Below are positions 45,301 to 54,167 of a stretch of DNA of 64,000 bases, one piece after another (position 1 is the first letter of the stretch; each line of letters starts with the position of its first letter). This DNA comes from Hygrophila difformis. Its lineage: Eukaryota > Streptophyta > Magnoliopsida > Lamiales > Acanthaceae. The DNA is taken from the NCBI GenBank assembly GCA_030278955.1, contig JAOANR010000006.1, positions 26,109,763 through 26,173,762 of the forward strand, read 5' to 3'. The notes under the pieces were generated by a model that saw only the letters and a program-made list of their open reading frames with translations, did no database searches and had not been told where the DNA came from. Both the position numbers and the translations under genes were made by a program.

Positions 45301-47088
45301 CTCGGCTAAACACGTGCTATTCACGACTGGCACTTCACTTGTCTCCGTACATGTGTGCGTTGATTCAAACCTAAGAGACAAATGTGTTAAAAAGAACCTT
45401 GTATGTTAGCTCCAACAGTACTTTAAATAGATTCTATCCAAAACTATAACAGGTTGCTTCATCAACTTATTAACTTGTGTCCAAATAAATTAAATAACAG
45501 CATCATAATATATCAACAAATCCTTGGCATTATTCAACAAAGCAACATAATATTTCCACAAGTCAATTTAGCGATGGCATACCTTGTCACTTGTAGACTC
45601 TCAGCGTCCTGAACCTTGTGTGCGCATATATTCCATTTACAGCCCTTGGCTTGGCACTTGGCATATACCATGCTCGGTGTTGTCCGGGTAAACTTGATCA
45701 TCCTTTTCTCCATAACAGCAAGTGACCGCACAGCTTTCCTGAATTCATCTCTAGTCCCAAACAACATCTCCAATGTGATGGTTGGCTTGTAAATTTCACT
45801 TGTATTAAAAACAGGGGCTGGCCTTGAACCATCGTTTTCCTCATCGGACAACCTTCTTTCATCAAAATCATCCCCGACAGTCACCATATCAACATCTGAA
45901 CTGTCACCTTCTTCAAAGATAGCCAATTCTTTGCCCTTTCCAAACATCCCAGATCCTCCCGCTTGGTCACCTTGTCCACCAGCAACAACCCTTGGTTCTT
46001 CATCGTCACGGTATCCATCAATCAATCCATCCCAGTCCCGATCTTCTAAATATTCACTTTCCAGAAATAACTCATCTTCACCGGTGTTTCCCTCCACCGC
46101 ATCCCCTTCCTGCTCAATGTCATCATCATGATCTCTTATTAAATATCTTTCGGCATCTCCAATTGTGTCATTTCCAAAGTTATATTCACTAGCAGCAGCC
46201 CTCTCAACAAGATCATCCAACCCAGCATTGTCTTCCATATCAACACCTCTGCCCCCACTTTCCGACTCATTGTCACCCACATCATCTTTCCCCATGTTTT
46301 TCTCTCCATCTTCACTTGAGTTATCTGCACCATCTCCTTCCATATCTCCTTCCATATTACCAATCTCAAATTCTAAATTGCTCTCTGTTTGAGAAACATA
46401 AATGTGAAACAATCTCTGCCTAATGCAGTTGGTAGCAGCATTTTGAAGTGTCTTCTCATCATCGATCAATTCGAATGTATCCCCAACCTTCAGATAGTAA
46501 GCAACTTCATCCTCGGACACACCCTCCTGCCTTAATAGGTATGCGAGGGTCCAAAAGTCAATTAGATCCGTGCTCACGTGGTCGTAGATGATTATCTTCC
46601 CTCCAACATACTGTGCGGGCGGCACATGTATGCACTCTCCACCTAAATGAAGCATGACACTCACAGATATACACCCAGGATCTGTACAGAAAAAATAAAA
46701 CAATATTCACTTCCAAAACGCTTAAAAAAAGTACAAAGACTGATCTTTACTCCCAGCTGGAAATAAGTTTCTACCGTCCCAATGTGGAAAATATATAAAC
46801 AATCCCTACTTTCATGGTCCCAAAATTGTCGACCCACTGTCCTTGCAAGCAGACAAATTTAAAGTCTCCACAGCAAGATTCGATTCTATATTTATGGAGG
46901 ACCACTTCATACCAAAATTTAACACTAAATTACTGACTACAATCCAAAAAAAAAATAAAAAATCAATTTTCAACCACAAATGAACACATCCCCAGATATC
47001 ACTGTTGGAATCCTAAATCGCAAATAAGGAACTTACACGAAGGTGGAGGTGGCAAATCGACCTTCACGTCAGCTCTCCGTAGCCCCAT
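42388..47088 (-). CDS. MURA-type transposase of the MULE, seven exons
   Basis: Exons on the minus strand are 47088-47037, 46681-45583, 45370-44577, 44477-43675, 43078-42935, 42802-42746 and 42666-42388. All introns have GT and AG ends and the frame gives 1075 aa. An N-terminal PB1-like region (residues 18-115) precedes a long acidic linker. The MuDR DNA-binding domain lies at about 309-395. The MULE transposase domain has Asp517 (IIGVDGCHL), Asp581 (TFISDRQKGL) and the CVRH pair 602-605. A SWIM finger (CSCRLWQLNGYSCLH, Cys775 to His789) and a CCHC knuckle (CSICGELGHHVTTC, 888-901) follow, then a Pro/Gln-rich tail. It would bind the TIRs and catalyse cut-and-paste transposition. Lys682 occupies the Glu position of the NNxxExFN motif, possibly the third catalytic acid. 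The gene starts 173 bases inside the right TIR. Confidence 0.9.
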
Positions 47089-47260
47089 TCGCTTTTGTCG
47101 TCGCGCATTAACCGGACTTCAGCCGTTCACTGCCCCATTCGCTTCTACCCTCACGCACAATTAGGGTTATGTCTAGTTTCGAAGGAACAAAGAAATTACG
47201 ACCAAAATTCACAACAGATGAAACACGCTTTCCGGGAATAAAACGTAACACGTTTTCCTG

Positions 47261-47417
47261 CGCGTGAATATCAATCGGCCCATGTTTGGGGATTGTCCGG
47301 CCATTTGGCTTTTTTATGGGCCCGTTCTCATTCTGCTGGCCTAAATTCCTAAATGAAGTTAAGGTGGCCCAAAAATCGAAATTCATCCGTCTAATGGCCT
47401 AATTTAGTTATTTCCTC
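47261..47417 (-). repeat. Right terminal inverted repeat of the MULE
   Basis: 157 bp, complement of the left repeat with one extra base and two substitutions. Confidence 0.95.
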
Positions 47418-47426
47418 ATTTTTTAT
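47418..47426. repeat. Right target-site duplication of the MULE
   Basis: ATTTTTTAT, identical to 40488-40496. It overlaps the left target duplication of the neighbouring foldback element (47420-47428). Confidence 0.95.
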
Positions 47427-47696
47427 TTGAAAAAAAATACTTCCGTCCGACGAAGTTTGACACCTATTCCTTTTATGGGTGTCACACGAAGTTTGACACA
47501 TTTACATTTTTAGATAAATTAAATTAATATAAGTTTGATTAGAATTTTAATTATTGTCACATTCCATTAAAAGTAATTACTTTTTACTATTCTGCACAAA
47601 TTTCAATACAATTTTACTTTTCTACACAAAGTCCCTTGTATTTATTTAATTCTTAATATTTCAAAATTGGTACAGATAAAAATTGTATAAAATATA

Positions 47697-47957
47697 CTTC
47701 ATCCGTTTTTTTTTTGTTAGCTACGTTTGACAAATGTGTACTGTTCACTTATATACTTTGACTTAAAGTTTTATCATGGTTATACAAGTTAAAATATAGC
47801 CAAGTGTGATCTTGTTAGATTTGTCTCGTCTTGTAGATTTTAAATATCAAACTTTTAGAATTTTTACATGTACCGAATTTGAGTTATTAATGGTTTAAAA
47901 TGTGCATTGGATTGCGTGCTGGGTGGATCCGTGGCTATCTTTAAAAAACGGAAGGAG
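47697..47957. mobile_element. Nested Stowaway MITE 1
   Basis: Ends CTTCATCCGTTTTTT and AAAAAACGGAAGGAG, with TA on each side (47695-47696, 47958-47959). Confidence 0.85.
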
Positions 47958-48057
47958 TATATTCTAAAACTACACGATTAGACGATTCTAACAAGACCAC
48001 ACTTGATTATTTTTCTCTAATTACATCATTACGATAATATTAAGTCAAAGTTAAATA

Positions 48058-48316
48058 TTCCCTCTGGCCCAGCTAAGATGTCTTATTTGACTTCTGCACA
48101 CAATCCAATGCACATTTTTAATCGTTAATATCTCAAAATACATACAAGCTAAAATTATGTAAAATATATATTCTTAAACTATACAATTAGACGAATCTAA
48201 CAAGATCAAACTCAACTATTTTCTTCAAATATATAGTTACAATAATATTGAGTCAAAGCTGAACAATGAACAGTGTCAAAAAGTCAAACATGACGTCTTA
48301 TATGGGACGGAGGGAG
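48058..48316. mobile_element. Nested Stowaway MITE 2
   Basis: Ends TTCCCTCTGGCCCAGCTAAG and CTTATATGGGACGGAGGGAG, with TA on each side (48056-48057, 48317-48318). Confidence 0.85.
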
Positions 48317-49537
48317 TAATAAACACTATCAAAATTTATTAAAATCTTAAATACAAACACTCACAGCACTTTAACTATTAAACCCCACCACCTAAATTAC
48401 CGTACCCAAAGAAAGGTGTCAAACTTCGCGGGACGGAGGGAGTACTTAAATTGTCCATTATCTTTTCAAAGTCAAATCCATCCTTTTATAATTTTATTAT
48501 CAAATTAGTCATATGTCTGGATCAGTCAATTGTTCACTAATTATGCCATAATTGCTGACGTAGCAACAGTTTAAATTTAAATCAGACACGTTGGCATAAT
48601 ATTAGTCATTTTTTTTTTATCTTTTACCAATTCAGTCCTAAACTTTTGTTTTGTTTCATTAAGTCATCTACCCAAATCAGTCATTTTTATATTAATCGGA
48701 CTCCAACCTTTCAAATTATTTCCTTTCAGCCCCTAATCCTTAAATTTTTATTATTATTAATCCATTTTTCAAATAAATGTCCAACATGCTTCCGTAAATA
48801 AAATCAAACACCAAACCTCATACATCGATTTGACAGCCTTGTGACCGGGTCTTTCCTACCTTATGACATAGCAAGGTTTGGGTAAATGATTTTATTTTAA
48901 TATTTTTTCAATAAAGTGAAGGCTTCCGATATCCATATCCTTTCAAAAATTAAAATTTAATCATTTACCCAAACCTTGCTACGTCTTAAGGTAGGAAACA
49001 AAATAGTATTGTGATGATTGTTACTAAAGAAAACCAGAATCGATGAACAATCGGTTGCGGTTGGGTGGTTGGAGGGAGTCCGTATAATCCTGGAGCTCCC
49101 GATAACAAGGCATTCAAACCGATGTATGAGGTTTGATATCCGATTTTATTTACGGAAGCATGTTGGGCCTTTATTTGAAAAATGAACTAATAATAATAAA
49201 AATTTAAGGATTTGGGGCTGAAGGAAAATAATTTGAAAGGTTGGAGTCCGATTAATATAAAAATGACTGATTTGGGTAGAGAACTAAATGAAACAAAACA
49301 AAATTTTAGGACTGAATTGGTAAAAAATAAAAGAAAATGATAATATTATGCCCACGTGTCTGATTTAAATTTAAACCCTTGACACGTCAGCAATTAAGGC
49401 ATAATTAGTGAACAATGGACTGATCCGGACATAATTAGCATTTGTAGAGGAATAATTTGCTAATAAAATTAAAAAAGGATGAATTTGGCTTTTTTGAAAA
49501 GATAATGGACATTTTAAGCCTTTTTTCCTTTTTATTT

Positions 49538-49840
49538 AAACATTATGGGGGAATCCTTTTACAAACTTTGACAACTACATGTCTCCAATTTTTTTAACCA
49601 CTTGGCCAAAGTCATCATCCCCACTCATGTCTCCAATTAAAATATACTAATACTGTCCTATTTCTTTTGGGCACAGTTTTTTATGTGGGGATAGTTAACA
49701 TTTAATGTAGGGGTAGATTATTGGAGTAGTGTTTAAAGTGGGGTAAATAAGTAATTTATGTGATGTGATTGGATTATGTTTGAATTTTTAATTGATTTAT
49801 TTATGTATGATGTGATAGTTGTGTGTTTGAAATTTTAATA
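49538..49840. other. Intergenic spacer
   Basis: AT-rich, with a repeated ACATGTCTCCAATTW phrase. No gene or element is defined. Confidence 0.5.
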
Positions 49841-50098
49841 CTCCCTCCGTCCCACCTTACTTGTACTGTTTGATTTTTGGCATTGTTCATTGATTAACTT
49901 TGACTCAATTTTATTACAAGGATATATTTGATAAAAAATAACCGAGTTGGATTTTGTTAGAATCGTGTAATTATGTAGTTTCAGAATATATAATTTACAT
50001 AATTTTTTATTGTACATATTTTGAGATATTAACAATTGAAAAGTACATTGGATTGTATACAGAAATAAAACAGAACAAGTTAAATGGGACAGATGGAG
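49841..50098. mobile_element. Stowaway MITE, 258 bp
   Basis: Ends CTCCCTCCGTCCCACCTTAC and AAATGGGACAGATGGAG, flanked by TA at 49839-49840 and 50099-50100. Confidence 0.92.
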
Positions 50099-50221
50099 TA
50101 TATTTATTTATTGATGTGATATGATGGGAGTGAGTTTGTATTTAATTATTTTCTAAAAAAAGAAACGAGACAATTGAAGTAAGACGGACCAAAAAGGAAA
50201 GTGGGACGAATGGAGTATTTT

Positions 50222-50369
50222 TTATGTCCCATCATAAATATTTTTTTCTATAAATAAAAATAATTTTTCAGTCTAACAGTAACAAGACATTAAATTTTTG
50301 TGTCCAAATCACATACTCACAAATCAACCTTATCTAATTCTTGTGTCCAACAGTAACAAGACATATTAA
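50222..50369. mobile_element. Truncated relative of the Stowaway MITE at 4151-4340
   Basis: Shares ATGTCCCATYAYAAATRT, TCTATAAATARAAATAATTTT and CCAACAGTAACAAGACA with that element, but the right terminus is lost. Confidence 0.7.
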
Positions 50370-50380
50370 ATTTTTTAGGT

Positions 50381-50538
50381 AAATGAGTGCCAACAAAGGT
50401 GTGTGAGAGCCAAAGTTACACAAATTATAAATGGATAAAGGGATAGGAAGTCGGGTAGCGAATCAAACCCCCAACCATAAAGTTAAAAGTAAGGAATTTG
50501 ACCACTACGCCAAGTCAACTACTCATTTGACCACTATT
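50381..50538 (-). mobile_element. SINE (minus strand) with 11-bp target duplication
   Basis: Flanked by ATTTTTTAGGT at 50370-50380 and 50539-50549. The minus strand has an A-box-like region (GCGTAGTGGTCAAATTCC) and a B box (GGGTTTGATTC), then a tail related to the SINE at 51917-52090 (CTTTGTAATTTGTGTGGCTT-like phrase). Confidence 0.8.
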
Positions 50539-50635
50539 ATTTTTTAGGTGAATACTAGGGTATCCCTATGCCTTATTGAACCTAAGACAATGGGTCACTA
50601 TTTATCATCAATACTTTTAATTAAAGTATTTTATG

Positions 50636-51412
50636 CACGTTCCCGTTGCTGTGCGGATTGTTTCAATCAATACAGTGCGGATTGAAATCTGCACCGTTGA
50701 TTCATTTATCATCCAACAGTTGTAATGATTTGGATGGGTAGTTTCGTAATTTCACGTTATAGGTATTTAATTTGTTGAATTCGCAACATATGATATACAA
50801 TTCAGTGACATGACATACACAACTCAGCGATGGAGCCAATCCAATTCAGCGATGCGGCATATGTAATTCAACAACATTATTGTATTCTTCTCAGCGACGT
50901 ATGAAGTTAGAGCCGTTTGAAGTTCATTGCGATTTTAAATGCATCTCAGCGACGAGCCTTCTCACAATTCAGCGACATGACCAATAGAATTCAGCGACAT
51001 GGGATATGCAATTTAACGACATTATTGTATTCATTTCAGCGACACAATTTTATACATTTCAGCAACATAGTTATGTGTATTTGAACGCATCTCAGTGACG
51101 GAGCCTACACAATTCAGCGACATGGTATATGTAATTCAACGACAAGGTATATACAAGTCAGCGACTTCATATAGTATTCCTCAACGACATGCTATAGTAT
51201 ATTTCAGCGACATATATGGTTATCTCAACGACATCTTATGCTTATCTCAGCGACATATTTTCGTGATTTTGGTAAGTAAAGAAACGATTATATATTTTTT
51301 TGACAATTATACCCTTATCAAATTATGACATTCCGATTGAAATCAATGGTCCACATTCACATGCGGATGTGCAGACGTGCGGACTTGTCCGCATAGCAAC
51401 CGCACCCTTATA
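50636..51412. mobile_element. Putative non-autonomous DNA transposon carrying a CAGCGACAT array
   Basis: The ends are weak inverted repeats: CGTTGCTGTGCGGA near 50642 against GGTTGCTATGCGGAC read in reverse from about 51403. Between them, about 20 copies of a loose CAGCGACAT motif are spaced 20-35 bases apart (50780-51256). Short repeated motifs beside the ends are typical of transposase-binding sites in hAT elements. I found no clear target duplication. Confidence 0.5.
50780..51256. repeat. Dispersed-tandem CAGCGACAT motif array
   Basis: About 20 variants (CAGCGACAT, CAACGACAT, CAGTGACAT and so on), usually preceded by AATT or TCT and followed by RTAT, all in the same orientation. Confidence 0.85.
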
Positions 51413-51900
51413 TGCAAATATTTTTCTTTAAAAAATATTTCCTTTGTTGCGCTGGACCCTGTGATTTCTTTCTCGTTTCTAATGCGACGGGAATTTGGTT
51501 CCCCCGCCAGTAGCTTTGATTACTTTTCTTGCTTCTTCTTTTTTTTTAAAAAAAAAATTTCTCTAGCCTGTACTGGATGTTCCGCCAAAGAAAAAATTAA
51601 AAATTTACATTAATTCAAACAACGTGTTCTTTATAATAAACTATTAGTATTACCCCAGTCCGAATGGATTGGGATGTGATGAGGATTGATTAATATAATT
51701 TGAAGAATAAAATATTGAAATTTAATATTTATTTGTTGATTGAACACTAATTAATTCATCAACAATTAACACATGAAATATCAACTTTCCAAATCTAGAT
51801 TATGAATATTAATAGTTAAAAAAAATAGTGCATTATTTCAATGTATATAATATTTTTATTTATTTTATTTTATTTTTTTTGGCGAAGCCACAAGGGCCAG
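51413..51900. other. AT-rich intergenic region
   Basis: No gene is seen. Confidence 0.5.
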
Positions 51901-51916
51901 AAAAGAAGTGACAAAC

Positions 51917-52090
51917 GGGAATGGGATTTGACTCCAGTGGTCATCTCACCTATCTTCCAACCATAGATTGGGGGTTCAATTCTCACCTGGCCCTCTATCC
52001 CTCCCCTTCATCCCCCTTTGTAATTTGTGTGGCTTGGACTCCCACACACCTTTGCCGACACATATGTGTCAATGTTTACAAAAAAAAAAA
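51917..52090 (+). mobile_element. SINE with 14-bp target duplication and poly-A tail
   Basis: Flanked by AAGAAGTGACAAAC at 51903-51916 and 52091-52104. It has an A-box-like TTGACTCCAGTGGTCA, a B box GGTTCAATTC at 51973-51982, and ends in about 12 A. The interior matches the three SINE-like segments at 4590-5930. Confidence 0.92.
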
Positions 52091-52189
52091 AAGAAGTGAC
52101 AAACAACACAGAAAAAACCGAAAAGCAGAAATACAATACAGCCACTCAACGCCTAGGGACTGAAATGCCCAATGCGTTGTTAACCAGCT

Positions 52190-52655
52190 CCCTACTCACG
52201 ATGTCCGGCGGGAATGCCCATGTAGTAAAGAATTCCTCGCGGACACCGCATACTTAGCAAGACCGCCACCTTGTTCCCATCCCTAAGAGTGTGGTGAAGT
52301 CTGCAACTGTTAAAGAAAGCACACAGCCTCCTAATCTGCCGAATCAGAGAAGCAAATGGGTGTTGGTCCTTACCATTCTTAATCAAGTTCAGGGCTGTCA
52401 TGGAGTCGTTGTAGCATGTAATGTATCCCTTGTCCAGCCCAGCCAAGTATCTCAACCCATAGAAACTGGTCGCGAGCTCGGCATAGAGGCTGTTAGTCCT
52501 TCCCAAGTAGCCGCACCCCCCGTCAATCCAGGTTCCTTGCCCATTTCTGACGACAAATCCAAAACCGGATTCCCCGGATCCCCAGCCGAGCTTCCGTCCA
52601 CATTAAGGATTGGTCCTTGACTGTCCATCATGTTCCATCGCACCATTCCCATCAT
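52190..52655 (-). pseudogene. LINE RNase H fragment, frameshifted
   Basis: On the minus strand, ILNVDGSSAGDPGN begins an RNase H domain. A frame change follows, then LYAELATSFYGLRYL and TCYNDSMTALNLI carry the next acidic residues. The C-terminal part is lost. It is a decayed piece of a plant L1 element, distinct from the one at 31015-32620. Confidence 0.78.
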
Positions 52656-54080
52656 GTTCCCTGCCCAATTTTTTTATTTTTTTATTTTATTTTTTATTTT
52701 TTTAATTTCAGAACCTATAAAGGGAAAACCTTTCCCATAAATTATAAAGGGACATAGGAGGGATATGGGACATTAATTATCAAAAAATTATTACATTTAA
52801 TAAATTAATTATCACATATAAACATAGATAATTTTATCAGATGTCCTTAATTGGATTACATATAAACATTATTTACGTCTATAAAACTAGATTTTTTATA
52901 TAATAATATATATAATTTTTAGCAATCTATATTAGTATGCTTAATAAGTGAAATTATTAAAACCTTAAGTATCTAAATTTCATCCAAATGTTTAGTAAAA
53001 ATGTGTCTTTAGTCCAAAAAAAATCCTTATAAAACAAAAAAATTGGTAAAGAATATCACGATTAATTTTGTTTTAAATATAAATCATTGTTTTTAATATT
53101 AATATTAAATAATTTGCATACATTCAATATAGCTCATTTAAATTAAAATATTAAATTAAAAATTTAAAAACAATAGCAAATGCTCTTCCAAAAAAAAAAA
53201 CAATAGTAAATGTAAGTTATAATTTTCTTAAAGCCCAATTAACTCTCAAAATTAATAATTCAATTCAATTATTTTTTAAACCCATTGGCTCATCACTATT
53301 CATAAGATCAAGAGACTTTATATATTATATAGATATAGATATAGATTTATTGGGCGTTGCATCCTAAAGTTATAAAAATTCACCATGCCAAAATTTGGTT
53401 TCTTTATTCCCTCCTCGAACATTTAATTAAAAGGCCTGTGATTCTCCTTATTCCCACTCTTTTTAGATTTATCTTTTAATCCTTTTTTTTTTTTTTTTGG
53501 TAAGCTTTTAATCCTTTTTTGAACTTTTTTTTTTTCTCTTTTTTTTATTTTTGATAAAAATGTTTTCGCTTTTTACGATTCTCCACTTTTCCTGCCCTGA
53601 GCATGTGCCAATTATTTTTTGCTTTAAACTTTCAATTTAACAGAGCGAATTTCGAGGTATCAAATGGGCCCAGCCCACTACTAGTCCAGCCTGCAATTTT
53701 GGGCCTGTTTCGAGTCCTGTAGAGTTGACCACATTCTGGGCTTTGGTGTTCAGGAACACCTACGGATTGGGCTTCGATTATTGGATCAAGGCCTGCAAAA
53801 GTACTGGCGTACCGGGTTCCATTGAACTGCTTCAAGAACAATGAGAACTTACTCAAGTCTCTAATAGGGAGAGAAGTTTTTAGATGGGCAAAACCGTCAT
53901 TCAACGATCCTTGAACCTATATTACCTTCTTTTTGACTCCACGTGGCAAGATGGAATGACAGGGCAACGTGTCCCTTGTTGGCATGGCAACATTTGATTG
54001 GATACTTATCGCTCGTTGCGTTGTAACTCCAATTTGTATTATGACCGGCGTCGGCGACGCCAATGAAAATCACAAAACAC
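52656..54080. other. AT-rich intergenic region and FKBP upstream region
   Basis: No gene in the AT-rich left part. From about 53660 there are several TGGGCC/TGGGCT motifs (53665-53675, 53739, 53769), site II-type elements common in promoters of housekeeping genes. Confidence 0.45.
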
Positions 54081-54086
54081 TATACT

Positions 54087-54097
54087 ACTATAAAATA
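54087..54097 (+). promoter_or_regulatory. TATA box of the FKBP gene
   Basis: ACTATAAAATA, about 70-80 bases before the start codon, placing transcription start near 54120. Confidence 0.6.
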
Positions 54098-54167
54098 GTA
54101 CTCTCACCAGTCACCACAGACCAGAGAGAAATACGACGTCAGAGATTATAAGAACAAATTCTTCGAT

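Larger units (their letters stand above)
40497..47417. mobile_element. Structurally complete Mutator-like element (MULE), 6921 bp
   Basis: The ends are inverted repeats of 156 and 157 bp beginning GAGGAAATAA, differing by two substitutions and one indel (about 98% identical). The flanking 9-bp duplication is perfect. The element carries two genes transcribed inward from opposite ends: a GRF zinc-finger gene (plus, 40868-41676) and a seven-exon MURA transposase (minus, 47088-42388). Both frames are intact. Together these point to a recent insertion. The E-to-K change in the transposase (position 682) raises doubt about current activity. Confidence 0.95.
47440..48442. mobile_element. Outer Stowaway MITE, itself interrupted twice
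   Basis: Ends CTTCCGTCCGACGAAGTTTG and CAAACTTCGCGGGACGGAG, flanked by TA at 47438-47439 and 48443-48444. It lies in the tip of the foldback element and contains two further Stowaway insertions. Confidence 0.88.
47429..49528. mobile_element. Foldback MULE-like element with nested MITEs
   Basis: Flanked by a 9-bp duplication TTTTTATTT (47420-47428 and 49529-49537). The termini are GAAAAAAAATA and, inverted, GGAAAAAAGG; both continue into CTTAAAWTGTCCATTATC. Without the Stowaway insert at 47440-48442 the element is about 1.1 kb, with long inverted arms of some 370 bp (about 48445-48830 against 49130-49518) and an unpaired centre. It has no coding capacity. The 9-bp duplication suggests mobilisation by Mutator-type transposase. 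Confidence 0.82.

Noticed and set aside
45931..46392. Ser/Pro-rich plus-strand ORFs within the MULE
   Set aside because: They are the complement of the acidic linker of the transposase.
51973..51982. tRNA gene suggested by a B box
   Set aside because: There is no cloverleaf or anticodon arm. Target duplications and poly-A show a SINE.
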